Assembly: GCA_964407285.1 (NCBI GenBank)
Contig: CAYOVG010000430.1
Coordinates: forward strand, 1 to 5,155
Origin: CAYOVG01 sp964407285
Lineage (GTDB): Bacteria > Desulfobacterota > Syntrophobacteria > Syntrophobacterales > Syntrophobacteraceae
Direction of reading: 5' to 3'
Length of the DNA: 5,155 nucleotides
The position numbers and the translations under genes were made by a program. Shown here in pieces: positions 1 to 5,155 of this stretch. Numbering within the stretch: position 1 is the first letter of the stretch; each line of letters begins with the position of its first letter. Below the pieces are notes generated by a model. It saw nothing but the letters and a program-made list of their open reading frames with translations. It was not told where the DNA came from and made no database searches.

Positions 1-117
1 TTCTACCATTTCCCAAGCTAAATTGCGAGCTTACGCCTACCCAGAATTGTCAAAAAGTAAAGATCGGCGGCGTAAGTCGGCGGTCGGATTGAAGTCGCAT
101 CCCTCCGACGTCTGATA

Positions 118-145
118 TCCGATTTCCGACTTCCGACCTCCGTAA
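118..145. repeat. Short tandem heptanucleotide repeat, four degenerate units
   Basis: The units TCCGATT, TCCGACT, TCCGACC and TCCGTAA follow each other without gaps. Reverse-complement copies lie just upstream: AAGTCGG (74-80) and GGTCGGA (82-88) match CCGACTT (126-132) and TCCGACC (132-138). The segment could therefore fold. It lies in noncoding sequence and its role is unknown. Confidence 0.55.
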
Positions 146-410
146 CCGAAATGGTCTGAGCCGGCGGCCCCGGACCCCACTCCGCCCGCGGAACGGTTCG
201 CTCCCTGTCCATCACCCGCAACGCGTGTTTTTCCCTTGCAATCCTCCCTGGTATTGCTTTACTTTCGATCCGTCTGGAGGTGGATCTCACAGTCGATATT
301 CCGCCGTTGTTACGGAAAGGGCCGCACAGGAGCCGGCCGTGTGGTTTTCTCCGCCGGTGCTTGTCCTCCCGGGTGGTGTTTCCGCCTCCTATCGGGATAT
401 GCTTTGCGTC

Positions 411-429
411 TCTCTCGATGTCGGAGAGA
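411..429 (+). other. Small hairpin just upstream of the ligase ribosome binding site
   Basis: TCTCTC (411-416) pairs with GAGAGA (424-429) around a 7-nt loop and ends 11 nt before the Shine-Dalgarno sequence. It could affect the mRNA leader, but a 6-bp stem may also arise by chance. Confidence 0.3.
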
Positions 430-440
430 TAAATCCATAC

Positions 441-447
441 AGGAGGG
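441..447 (+). promoter_or_regulatory. Ribosome binding site of the acyl-CoA ligase gene
   Basis: AGGAGGG, a near-perfect Shine-Dalgarno sequence, ends 9 nt before the ATG at 457 and fixes that codon as the start. Confidence 0.85.
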
Positions 448-456
448 TTATACAGG

Positions 457-2100
457 ATGGGTAAGATACCGGAAAACTATCTGCCGCCGAAGGACACATG
501 GCCGGAGTACATCGTACCGCGGGAATTCGCCGATACTCCCTTGAAACTCAATCTCACCGACTTTCTGCTCGACCGGCACATTCGCGAAGGCAGAGGGGGG
601 AACGTCGCCATCAGGTTCATGGACAGGGTCATCAGCTACGCGGACCTGCAGTCGATGGTGAACCGGTTTGGAAACGCCCTGAAGGATGCCGGCGCTCAAG
701 TTCAGGACCGTATCGGAATCCGGCTGGTGAATTCGCCGCCTGCGGTTGCCGCGATTTTCGCCATTATGAAGATCGGGGCGGTCCCCGTGCCGACCTCGCC
801 CCTGTGGTCCGCGGAGGAACTGGCGTACGTGGCTAATAACGCCGAGATGAAGTTCTTCATCGTGAACGCGCCGCTCATGGATGCGGTGAACAAGGCCAGG
901 CCCGAATTCGACTTCGGCTCCAGGGTGATCGTGATCGGCGGCAAGGCCGACGAGGTAAAAGCAGCGGGAGACCTGGCGTTCGAGGAGATGCTGGAGGCGG
1001 GGGCGCCGGACCTGGAAGCGGAAATGCTCGACGCCCACGATATCGGCATCATGCTCTATACTTCCGGCACCACCGGAATGCCCAAAGGGTGCGTGCACTT
1101 CGTCCGTCCGTCCGTTATCGAAGCCCGGCTGGTGAACAAGTACGTCTACAAGCTGGGCGTGGGAGACGTTCTCGGCGGGGCGGCCCCGGTGTCGTTTGCA
1201 GCCGGTTTCGGCACCTTCATCCTGCTTCCCTTCGAGGGCGGAGCGGCCATTTCCCTCCTGCCCAAGTTCTCGCCGCCCGATATGATGCAACTCATCCCGA
1301 AACACAAAATCACCGTACTCACCGGGCTCCCCACGGCCTATCGCGCTCTCATGAAATTTCCGGATTTCAAGCAGTTCGACATCGGTTCCGTGCGCCTCTT
1401 CACTTCCGGCGGAGACGCTCTTGGGGCAGAAACCCTGGAAGGCTGGAAGAAATTGACCGGCATGCCCATATGGGAAGGTCTTGGAGGCACGGAGATGCTC
1501 CACCTCGTAACTTCCAATACGATGAATCCCGAACCCGTGCCGGGTTCCATCGGCAGGCCCCTGCCCGGCGTGGAAGTGCGGGTGGTGGACCACGAAGGCA
1601 GGGAGAGCAAGCCGGGAGAAGTCGGCAGCATGCTCCTCAGGGGCCCCTCCGGCACGCTCTACTGGAAGCCCCACGACAATGGCGGCAAGCTCCTCGCCTC
1701 TCAGGCGAAAGGGGTGGTCGACGGGTGGAACCAGATGGGGGATGCGGTTTACAGAAATGAAGAAGGCAACATCTTTTTCGTATCCCGCGAAGACGATATG
1801 ATAAAGAGTTCGGGGTACCGCATCGGACCGGCGGAGGTGGAGGAAGCCATTGCCCGGCATCCCGCTATCGCCGATGTGGGCGTGGTGGGTATTCCCGACC
1901 CGGAGAAAGGGCAGATCACCAAGGCTTTCGTGGTGCTCAAGCCCGGCGTCGAGGAAAGCGAGGAGTTCTACGAGGAGCTCAAGACGTTTCTCAAGGAGCG
2001 GATTGCCGTCTATAAACTCCCCAGGGCTTTTCAGTCCGTTCCGGCCCTGCCGCGCACCCCGACGGGGAAGCTGCTCCGCAGGGAACTGCGCAAGGGGTAG
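457..2100 (+). CDS. Acyl-CoA ligase (AMP-forming), benzoate/2-aminobenzoate-CoA ligase-like
   Basis: Complete 547-residue member of the adenylate-forming (ANL) superfamily. These enzymes use ATP to make an acyl-adenylate and then transfer the acyl group to coenzyme A, in the cytoplasm. Visible core motifs are the phosphate loop YTSGTTGMPKG (201-211), the adenine/acid-pocket motif GGTEM (343-347), the ATP-ribose aspartate in MGD (Asp429), the hinge region SREDDMIKSSGYRIGPAEVE (443-462), and the C-terminal PTGK with the expected adenylation lysine (Lys538). The length is normal for the family and no motif is broken. The N-terminal LPPKDTWPEY and the overall spacing resemble benzoate-, 4-hydroxybenzoate- and 2-aminobenzoate-CoA ligases more than long-chain fatty acyl ligases, so an aromatic acid is the likely substrate. 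That is inferred from remembered family resemblance; a branched or short-chain acid is not excluded. The ATG at 457 is chosen because AGGAGGG lies 9 nt upstream. The hydrolase gene follows after 59 nt in the same direction. Confidence 0.93.
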   Translation: MGKIPENYLPPKDTWPEYIVPREFADTPLKLNLTDFLLDRHIREGRGGNVAIRFMDRVISYADLQSMVNRFGNALKDAGAQVQDRIGIRLVNSPPAVAAIFAIMKIGAVPVPTSPLWSAEELAYVANNAEMKFFIVNAPLMDAVNKARPEFDFGSRVIVIGGKADEVKAAGDLAFEEMLEAGAPDLEAEMLDAHDIGIMLYTSGTTGMPKGCVHFVRPSVIEARLVNKYVYKLGVGDVLGGAAPVSFAAGFGTFILLPFEGGAAISLLPKFSPPDMMQLIPKHKITVLTGLPTAYRALMKFPDFKQFDIGSVRLFTSGGDALGAETLEGWKKLTGMPIWEGLGGTEMLHLVTSNTMNPEPVPGSIGRPLPGVEVRVVDHEGRESKPGEVGSMLLRGPSGTLYWKPHDNGGKLLASQAKGVVDGWNQMGDAVYRNEEGNIFFVSREDDMIKSSGYRIGPAEVEEAIARHPAIADVGVVGIPDPEKGQITKAFVVLKPGVEESEEFYEELKTFLKERIAVYKLPRAFQSVPALPRTPTGKLLRRELRKG

Positions 2101-2146
2101 TGACGGCGCCGAGTACACAATGCTTGCCGTATAACCGCACGAGATC

Positions 2147-2154
2147 AGGAGAGG
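2147..2154 (+). promoter_or_regulatory. Ribosome binding site of the MBL-fold hydrolase gene
   Basis: AGGAGAGG lies in the 59-nt spacer, with AGGAG ending 8 nt before ATG 2160. It decides for this start over the in-frame GTG at 2100, which would add 20 residues that do not resemble the family. Confidence 0.8.
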
Positions 2155-2159
2155 CCGAT

Positions 2160-3005
2160 ATGAGCTGGAAGATAACGGTCCTGTGCGAAAACACCGTTCC
2201 CGTACCAGGTCTTTTGGGGGAGCATGGTTTTGCCGCCTATGTGGAAACCCCTGAAGCAACCATCCTGTTCGATACCGGACAGGGCTTCGGGCTCGTCGCA
2301 AATGCCCTGCGGTTGCAGAAGGACCTGCGGAAGGTTTCGAAGCTCGTCCTGAGCCACGGCCACTTCGATCATACCGGGGGACTCCTCGGATTTCTCGGAG
2401 TTCACGGCCCCTGCGACATCATCGCGCATCCCGACATCCTGAGTGAACGCTTCAGGCGGGTAGGACCGGGAAAGGAAGAACACCTTCTCTCCATCGGGAT
2501 TCCCTGGCCCGAAGCCTACATGGCCAGCCGGGGCGCGAAATTCCACTGGGAGAAGTCCTTTGCCGAAGTTGCTCCCGGCATCTATATCACGGGCGAGGTG
2601 CCGCGCCGGACTTCATTCGAAGGACACGATCCCAAGTGCGTCGTCCGGCGGGACGGGGAATGGGAGCCGGACCCGTTTCTCGATGACTTCTCGCTGGCGT
2701 TGAGGACTCCGAAAGGGCTCGTCGTGGTCCTTGGATGCGCCCATGCGGGCATCGTCAATATTCTCAATCATGTTACCGGCAAAACGGGAGAGGATCGTAT
2801 CCATGCCGTGCTGGGGGGAACCCACCTGGGGTTTTTGTCCGGAACGCAACTCGACGCCACTATCGACGCGCTGAGGAAATACCGGATCGGGACCCTGGCC
2901 GTCAGCCACTGCACGGGGCAGGGGCCTGCCGGACGTCTTGCCGGCGAGTTCGCCAAAGGGTTTGCTTTTGCTCCGGTGGGATTTACTCTCGAAGTAGGCG
3001 ATTGA
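2160..3005 (+). CDS. Metallo-beta-lactamase-fold metal-dependent hydrolase (COG1237-like)
   Basis: Complete 281-residue protein of the metallo-beta-lactamase superfamily, without a signal peptide, so probably cytoplasmic. Motifs in order are FDTG (37-40), the metal-binding signature SHGHFDH (65-71, His66/His68/Asp70/His71), GCAHAGI (192-198, with a likely metal ligand His195), GGTHL (219-223) and SHCTG (249-253). This set matches the COG1237 group, which includes proteins annotated as 7,8-dihydropterin-6-methyl-4-(beta-D-ribofuranosyl)aminobenzene-5'-phosphate synthase. That annotation is often transferred without proof, so I call only a metal-dependent hydrolase of unknown substrate. The frame is open back to a GTG at 2100 that overlaps the ligase stop, but ATG 2160 is preferred: AGGAG at 2147-2151 sits 8 nt upstream and the conserved N-terminus (KITVLCENT) begins there. 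The position behind the ligase suggests a shared transcript and perhaps action on a related metabolite, which is inference. Confidence 0.92.
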   Translation: MSWKITVLCENTVPVPGLLGEHGFAAYVETPEATILFDTGQGFGLVANALRLQKDLRKVSKLVLSHGHFDHTGGLLGFLGVHGPCDIIAHPDILSERFRRVGPGKEEHLLSIGIPWPEAYMASRGAKFHWEKSFAEVAPGIYITGEVPRRTSFEGHDPKCVVRRDGEWEPDPFLDDFSLALRTPKGLVVVLGCAHAGIVNILNHVTGKTGEDRIHAVLGGTHLGFLSGTQLDATIDALRKYRIGTLAVSHCTGQGPAGRLAGEFAKGFAFAPVGFTLEVGD

Positions 3006-3061
3006 AAGGGCCTGAAGTCGAGGATGAAGAACATGTAAGCGCACGCAAGGGTTGGGGCATA

Positions 3062-3093
3062 CCGTTCGCCCTTCGTTACCTCATGGCGAACGG
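3062..3093. repeat. Inverted repeat (9-bp arms) downstream of the hydrolase gene
   Basis: CCGTTCGCC (3062-3070) and GGCGAACGG (3085-3093) are perfect complements around a 14-nt loop, starting 56 nt after the hydrolase stop. No U tract follows, so it is not a standard intrinsic terminator. It may be a 3'-UTR stabilising hairpin. Confidence 0.5.
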
Positions 3094-3121
3094 AGAGATA
3101 GCACACCGCCTATGCGCTAAC

Positions 3122-3203
3122 AAAAAATGCCGCGGGCGCCGCCGTCCCGCTGCGATCGAATTGCCGTGATCGCGGCTCGTGGACGACAGCGCCCGCGGTT
3201 TTT
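3122..3203. terminator. Probable bidirectional intrinsic terminator between convergent genes
   Basis: A perfect 10-bp GC-rich stem pairs CCGCGGGCGC (3130-3139) with GCGCCCGCGG (3189-3198). TTTTT follows at 3199-3203 and AAAAAA precedes at 3122-3127, so RNA from either strand would have a hairpin followed by a U tract. The interior also folds: 3143-3147 pairs with 3181-3185, and 3149-3157 pairs with 3168-3176 (one G-U), leaving a loop at 3158-3167. It sits between the hydrolase stop and the PKD/FG-GAP gene stop, where it would end both transcripts. The hairpin is longer than a typical intrinsic terminator. Confidence 0.8.
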
Positions 3204-3205
3204 GA

Positions 3206-3239
3206 GCGCCCGGCGTCAAACTCGTCTACTTCCGGGCGC
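3206..3239. repeat. Inverted repeat (8-bp arms) beside the terminator
   Basis: GCGCCCGG (3206-3213) and CCGGGCGC (3232-3239) are perfect complements around an 18-nt loop. No T tract follows on the forward strand. On the reverse strand this would be the first hairpin met after the PKD/FG-GAP stop codon, so it may protect that mRNA's 3' end or help termination. Its arms share a 7-nt core with the arms of the main terminator hairpin. Confidence 0.5.
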
Positions 3240-3263
3240 GTGCTCTATTCTCCTCCATTCAGG

Positions 3264-5155
3264 TTAAGGGGTTATCTGCACGTAAACCTTGCCTTCGCTC
3301 TGGCGGAACAGAACCGTATCCGACTTGCCGTCGCCGTTGACGTCCGCGAGGAAGGGAGCGTCTGAACTGAGGAGGCCGAAGTTGGCCGTCCAGGTGTAGT
3401 TGTTGGACATCTTGTTTCCTTCTGAGAACACAGCGTAGGTCTGTCCGCTCGGAGGAGGCATGAAGGTCATAAAATCCGATCTGCCGTCTCCGTTCAGGTC
3501 CGCGATTCGGACTCTCTGCGCCGGATCTACGCCGAACCAGTCGCTCCACTTGTCGGAACCCGATCCGTCGGAGAATCCCGCGCCGGTGGAGGTCGCTACG
3601 TAGACATCACCCTGCGCCGTGGGGCTGTTGGTGCAGAAGGTGATGATGTCGGCCCTTCCGTCGCCGTTCAGATCGGCCACTTCCGGTCTTTCATAGTTGC
3701 TTACGGCAAAGAAGTTGTGCCAGATCTGAGGATAGTCGAAGCCCGCTCCGTTGGAGAGCGCGACATGGACCTTGCCGGTGCCGCGGGAGAAGAGAACGAC
3801 ATCGCTTTTGCCGTCGCCGTTCACATCGCCTGACTTGATCACGTCGTCGGAGTTATCCCCGATACCGGGAAGCCACAGTTCGGACTGGGACATGCCCGTA
3901 CCGTGGGACCTGGCTACGTAGACCTGCCGGGTCGAATTGCCGAGCCATACCGCTACGTCGTCCGTTCCGTTCCCGTCGAAGTCCCCGATCACGATGGTCT
4001 GATCGGGATCGATCGCAAACCAGTCGTTCCACTTGTCACTGGCGCCGAACCCGGTCCCATCCGAGAGAGCTACATAGACGTCACCAACGGCATTCGGATT
4101 GTTCCTGGTGAAGGTGATGATATCCGCGCGGCCGTCGCCGTTGAAATCCCCGACCATCGGCGTTTCGTACTCGCTTACCGCAAACCAGTCCTGCCACATC
4201 GTGAGACCGGATTTTGCCACGCTGATGAAGTTGTTTCTCTTGAGGATGCTCGTGCCGCCCGGACCGCTGACTTTGAGGCTTACGCTGTAAGTGCCGGTCG
4301 TGGCGTAGGTGTGAGAGGGATTCTGCTCGGTGCTGGTCTGTCCGTCGCCGAAATCCCACTCCCGGGAGGTGATGTCGCCGGTGGACGTATCGGTGAAGTC
4401 GATCGCCAGGGGGGCCGTGCCCATGCTTCTGCTTACCTTGAAGGCCGCCGTCGGAGCAGTGTTGGTTACGATTGGCTGGAGAGGGGTCTCCTGAGTCGAT
4501 ACCACGATGAAGGAATTAACGGTCCTGGTATTCGATCCCGCGGGACCCGAAACGGTGAGGCTTACATTGTAAGCGCCTTCGGTGGTGTAGGTGTGGGAAG
4601 GATTCCTGTCGGTGCTGGTCTGTCCGTCGCCAAAATCCCAGTACCACGCCGTAACGGCGCCCGTGGATGCATCTTTGAAATTGACCGTCATGGGAACCAT
4701 GCCCGATGTAATATCGGCGCTGAATTTGGCGGTCGGAACTGTATAGATGGGTGTGGGCTGAATCGAGGACTCCTCGGAAACCGTGATGTGGGAGTCAACG
4801 GTCATGGTATTCGAACCCGCCGGACCCGTCACGGTGAGGCTGACGGTGTAGGAACCCGCTGCGGTGTAGGTATGTGAGGGGTTCTGCTCGGTACTGGTCT
4901 GTCCGTCGCCGAAATCCCAGTACCAGGAGGTGATGTCGCCGGTGGACGTATCGGTGAAATTGACCGAGAGCGGGGCCTTACCGGAGGTGGCGTTGGTGTT
5001 GAACATGGCGGTCGGAGCCGTGTAGGTGGGGTCGGTCTGAGGAGTGGAAGGTGCGGATGCCGTGATGAGAGAGCCGACGGTCTTGGTATGCGTCCCCGCC
5101 GGACCCGTGGCCGTGAGGCTAACGGTGTAGGAACCCGCCGTGGTGTAGGTGTGAG
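3264..5155 (-). CDS. PKD-domain and FG-GAP/VCBS-repeat surface or secreted protein, 5'-truncated by window edge
   Basis: C-terminal part (about 629 residues) of a modular extracellular-type protein. The frame stays open from the TAA stop (3264-3266) to the window edge; the first full codon in frame is at 5153. The internal ATG at 5006 is not a credible start, because PKD sequence continues upstream of it (HTYTTAGSYTVSL) and no ribosome binding site precedes it. Counting from that Met as residue 1, there is the tail of one PKD domain before it, then three complete PKD domains (about 1-76, 91-170, 185-263), each with WDFGDGQTST, spaced 93-94 residues. Six FG-GAP/VCBS-like units follow (about 268-580), with Asp-rich loops of the D-x-N-G-D-G-x-x-D type at 287, 342, 394, 445, 503 and 555. 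PKD domains are Ig-like beta sandwiches common in surface proteins; FG-GAP units form beta-propeller blades and their loops usually bind calcium. The protein ends just after the sixth unit (VYVQITP) with no visible membrane anchor or sorting signal. Adhesion or glycan binding is possible, but the function is unknown. A signal peptide would be expected in the missing N-terminus. Confidence 0.93.
   Translation of the reverse strand, partial: HTYTTAGSYTVSLTATGPAGTHTKTVGSLITASAPSTPQTDPTYTAPTAMFNTNATSGKAPLSVNFTDTSTGDITSWYWDFGDGQTSTEQNPSHTYTAAGSYTVSLTVTGPAGSNTMTVDSHITVSEESSIQPTPIYTVPTAKFSADITSGMVPMTVNFKDASTGAVTAWYWDFGDGQTSTDRNPSHTYTTEGAYNVSLTVSGPAGSNTRTVNSFIVVSTQETPLQPIVTNTAPTAAFKVSRSMGTAPLAIDFTDTSTGDITSREWDFGDGQTSTEQNPSHTYATTGTYSVSLKVSGPGGTSILKRNNFISVAKSGLTMWQDWFAVSEYETPMVGDFNGDGRADIITFTRNNPNAVGDVYVALSDGTGFGASDKWNDWFAIDPDQTIVIGDFDGNGTDDVAVWLGNSTRQVYVARSHGTGMSQSELWLPGIGDNSDDVIKSGDVNGDGKSDVVLFSRGTGKVHVALSNGAGFDYPQIWHNFFAVSNYERPEVADLNGDGRADIITFCTNSPTAQGDVYVATSTGAGFSDGSGSDKWSDWFGVDPAQRVRIADLNGDGRSDFMTFMPPPSGQTYAVFSEGNKMSNNYTWTANFGLLSSDAPFLADVNGDGKSDTVLFRQSEGKVYVQITP
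3267..4205 (-). repeat. Six FG-GAP/VCBS-type repeats arranged as a duplicated three-unit block
   Basis: Six units of roughly 51-58 residues each carry an acidic loop: DFNGDGRAD, DFDGNGTDD, DVNGDGKSD, DLNGDGRAD, DLNGDGRSD and DVNGDGKSD. Their loop codons start at 4148, 3983, 3827, 3674, 3500 and 3344. Units 1 and 4 match best (FAVS.YE.P, NGDGRADIITF, GDVYVA), as do 2 and 5 (SDKW.DWF..DP.Q) and 3 and 6 (DVNGDGKSD.VLF, GKV.V). The period is 158-161 residues, so the array looks like an internal duplication of a three-unit block. Six blades could close a beta-propeller, but that is inference. Confidence 0.88.
4218..5155 (-). repeat. Tandem PKD-domain repeats (one partial, three complete)
   Basis: Coding repeats of about 280 bp. 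The WDFGDGQTST cores fall near 4917, 4638 and 4356, and the tail of a further copy touches the window edge. The DNA itself is conserved: the first and third complete copies share an identical 33-bp run (4365-4397 and 4926-4958, offset 561 bp) and a 26-bp run (4333-4358 and 4894-4919). Similarity is patchy. Copies 1 and 3 share FTDTSTGDITS and STEQNPSHTY, while copies 1 and 2 share the GPAGSNT segment. More copies probably lie to the right of the window. Confidence 0.9.

Larger units (their letters stand above)
1..440. other. Noncoding upstream region without a supportable gene
   Basis: About 440 nt precede the ligase ribosome binding site. Open frames here are short, arginine- or proline-rich, lack good ribosome binding sites and resemble no family I recognise. 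I see no convincing sigma-70 or sigma-54 promoter, no tRNA and no recognisable riboswitch. The region must hold the promoter of the ligase-hydrolase pair unless transcription enters from further left. Its only clear structure is the heptanucleotide repeat and the small hairpin listed separately. Confidence 0.6.

Noticed and set aside
15..32. Hairpin AAGCT/AGCTT near the left edge as terminator of an upstream gene
   Set aside because: It has only a 5-bp AT-containing stem with an 8-nt loop and no following T tract.
118..145. CRISPR-like array
   Set aside because: The units are 7 nt, contiguous and lack spacers, which is incompatible with a CRISPR array.
237..265. Possible sigma-70 promoter (TTGCAA, 17-nt spacer, TTACTT)
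   Set aside because: The spacing is right but the -10 match is poor, and similar weak matches occur by chance in this region.
18..290. Reverse-strand 90-codon open frame in the upstream region
   Set aside because: It is arginine-rich low-complexity sequence, has no family resemblance, and includes the heptanucleotide repeat. It looks like a chance frame.
448..2301. Long reverse-strand open frame (617 codons) opposite the ligase
   Set aside because: It lies antisense to a ligase with all family motifs, is rich in His, Arg and Gly, and matches no recognisable domain. Long antisense frames are common in GC-rich coding DNA.
3903..4877. Forward-strand open frame (324 codons) opposite the PKD/FG-GAP gene
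   Set aside because: It is the antisense shadow of a clearly coding repeat region. Its apparent internal repeats simply mirror the PKD and FG-GAP repeats on the other strand.
5004..5006. ATG as start of the PKD/FG-GAP protein
   Set aside because: The frame stays open to the window edge and encodes the end of another PKD domain upstream; no Shine-Dalgarno sequence precedes this ATG on the reverse strand.

Overview
The window holds two forward-strand genes that look like one transcription unit, then a structured intergenic gap, then one reverse-strand gene that converges on them and runs off the right edge. The DNA is GC-rich. Good Shine-Dalgarno sites and a hairpin flanked by A and T tracts point to a bacterium. 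An acyl-CoA ligase of the benzoate/2-aminobenzoate-CoA ligase type beside a large PKD/FG-GAP surface protein would fit an anaerobic, possibly syntrophic, aromatic-degrading Desulfobacterota-like organism. That placement is inference. PKD-rich proteins are also common in methanogenic archaea, and no taxonomic marker is present.

Bases 1-456 carry no gene I can support. They hold a short heptanucleotide direct repeat (118-145) with partial inverted copies upstream, a small hairpin (411-429), and a strong ribosome binding site (441-447) for the first gene. Bases 457-2100 encode a complete adenylate-forming acyl-CoA ligase with the family's core motifs intact. After 59 nt, bases 2160-3005 encode a complete metallo-beta-lactamase-fold hydrolase of the COG1237 type. 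The two were probably co-transcribed: one would activate a carboxylic acid, probably aromatic, to its CoA thioester, and the other is a metal-dependent hydrolase of unknown substrate.

Bases 3006-3263 separate the convergent genes and contain three inverted repeats. The strongest (3130-3198) has an A6 tract on its left and a T5 tract on its right, so it can act as a terminator in both directions.

Bases 3264-5155 (reverse strand) encode the C-terminal 629 or so residues of a modular, probably secreted or surface-attached protein. It has one partial and three complete PKD domains followed by six FG-GAP/VCBS-type repeats with calcium-binding-like loops. The N-terminus lies outside the window. 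The six FG-GAP units are arranged as a duplicated three-unit block (A-B-C-A'-B'-C'), and the PKD domains show mosaic similarity with a 33-bp identical DNA run. I did not find a clearly new biological system. The repeat architecture and the intergenic structure are the parts most worth a second look.
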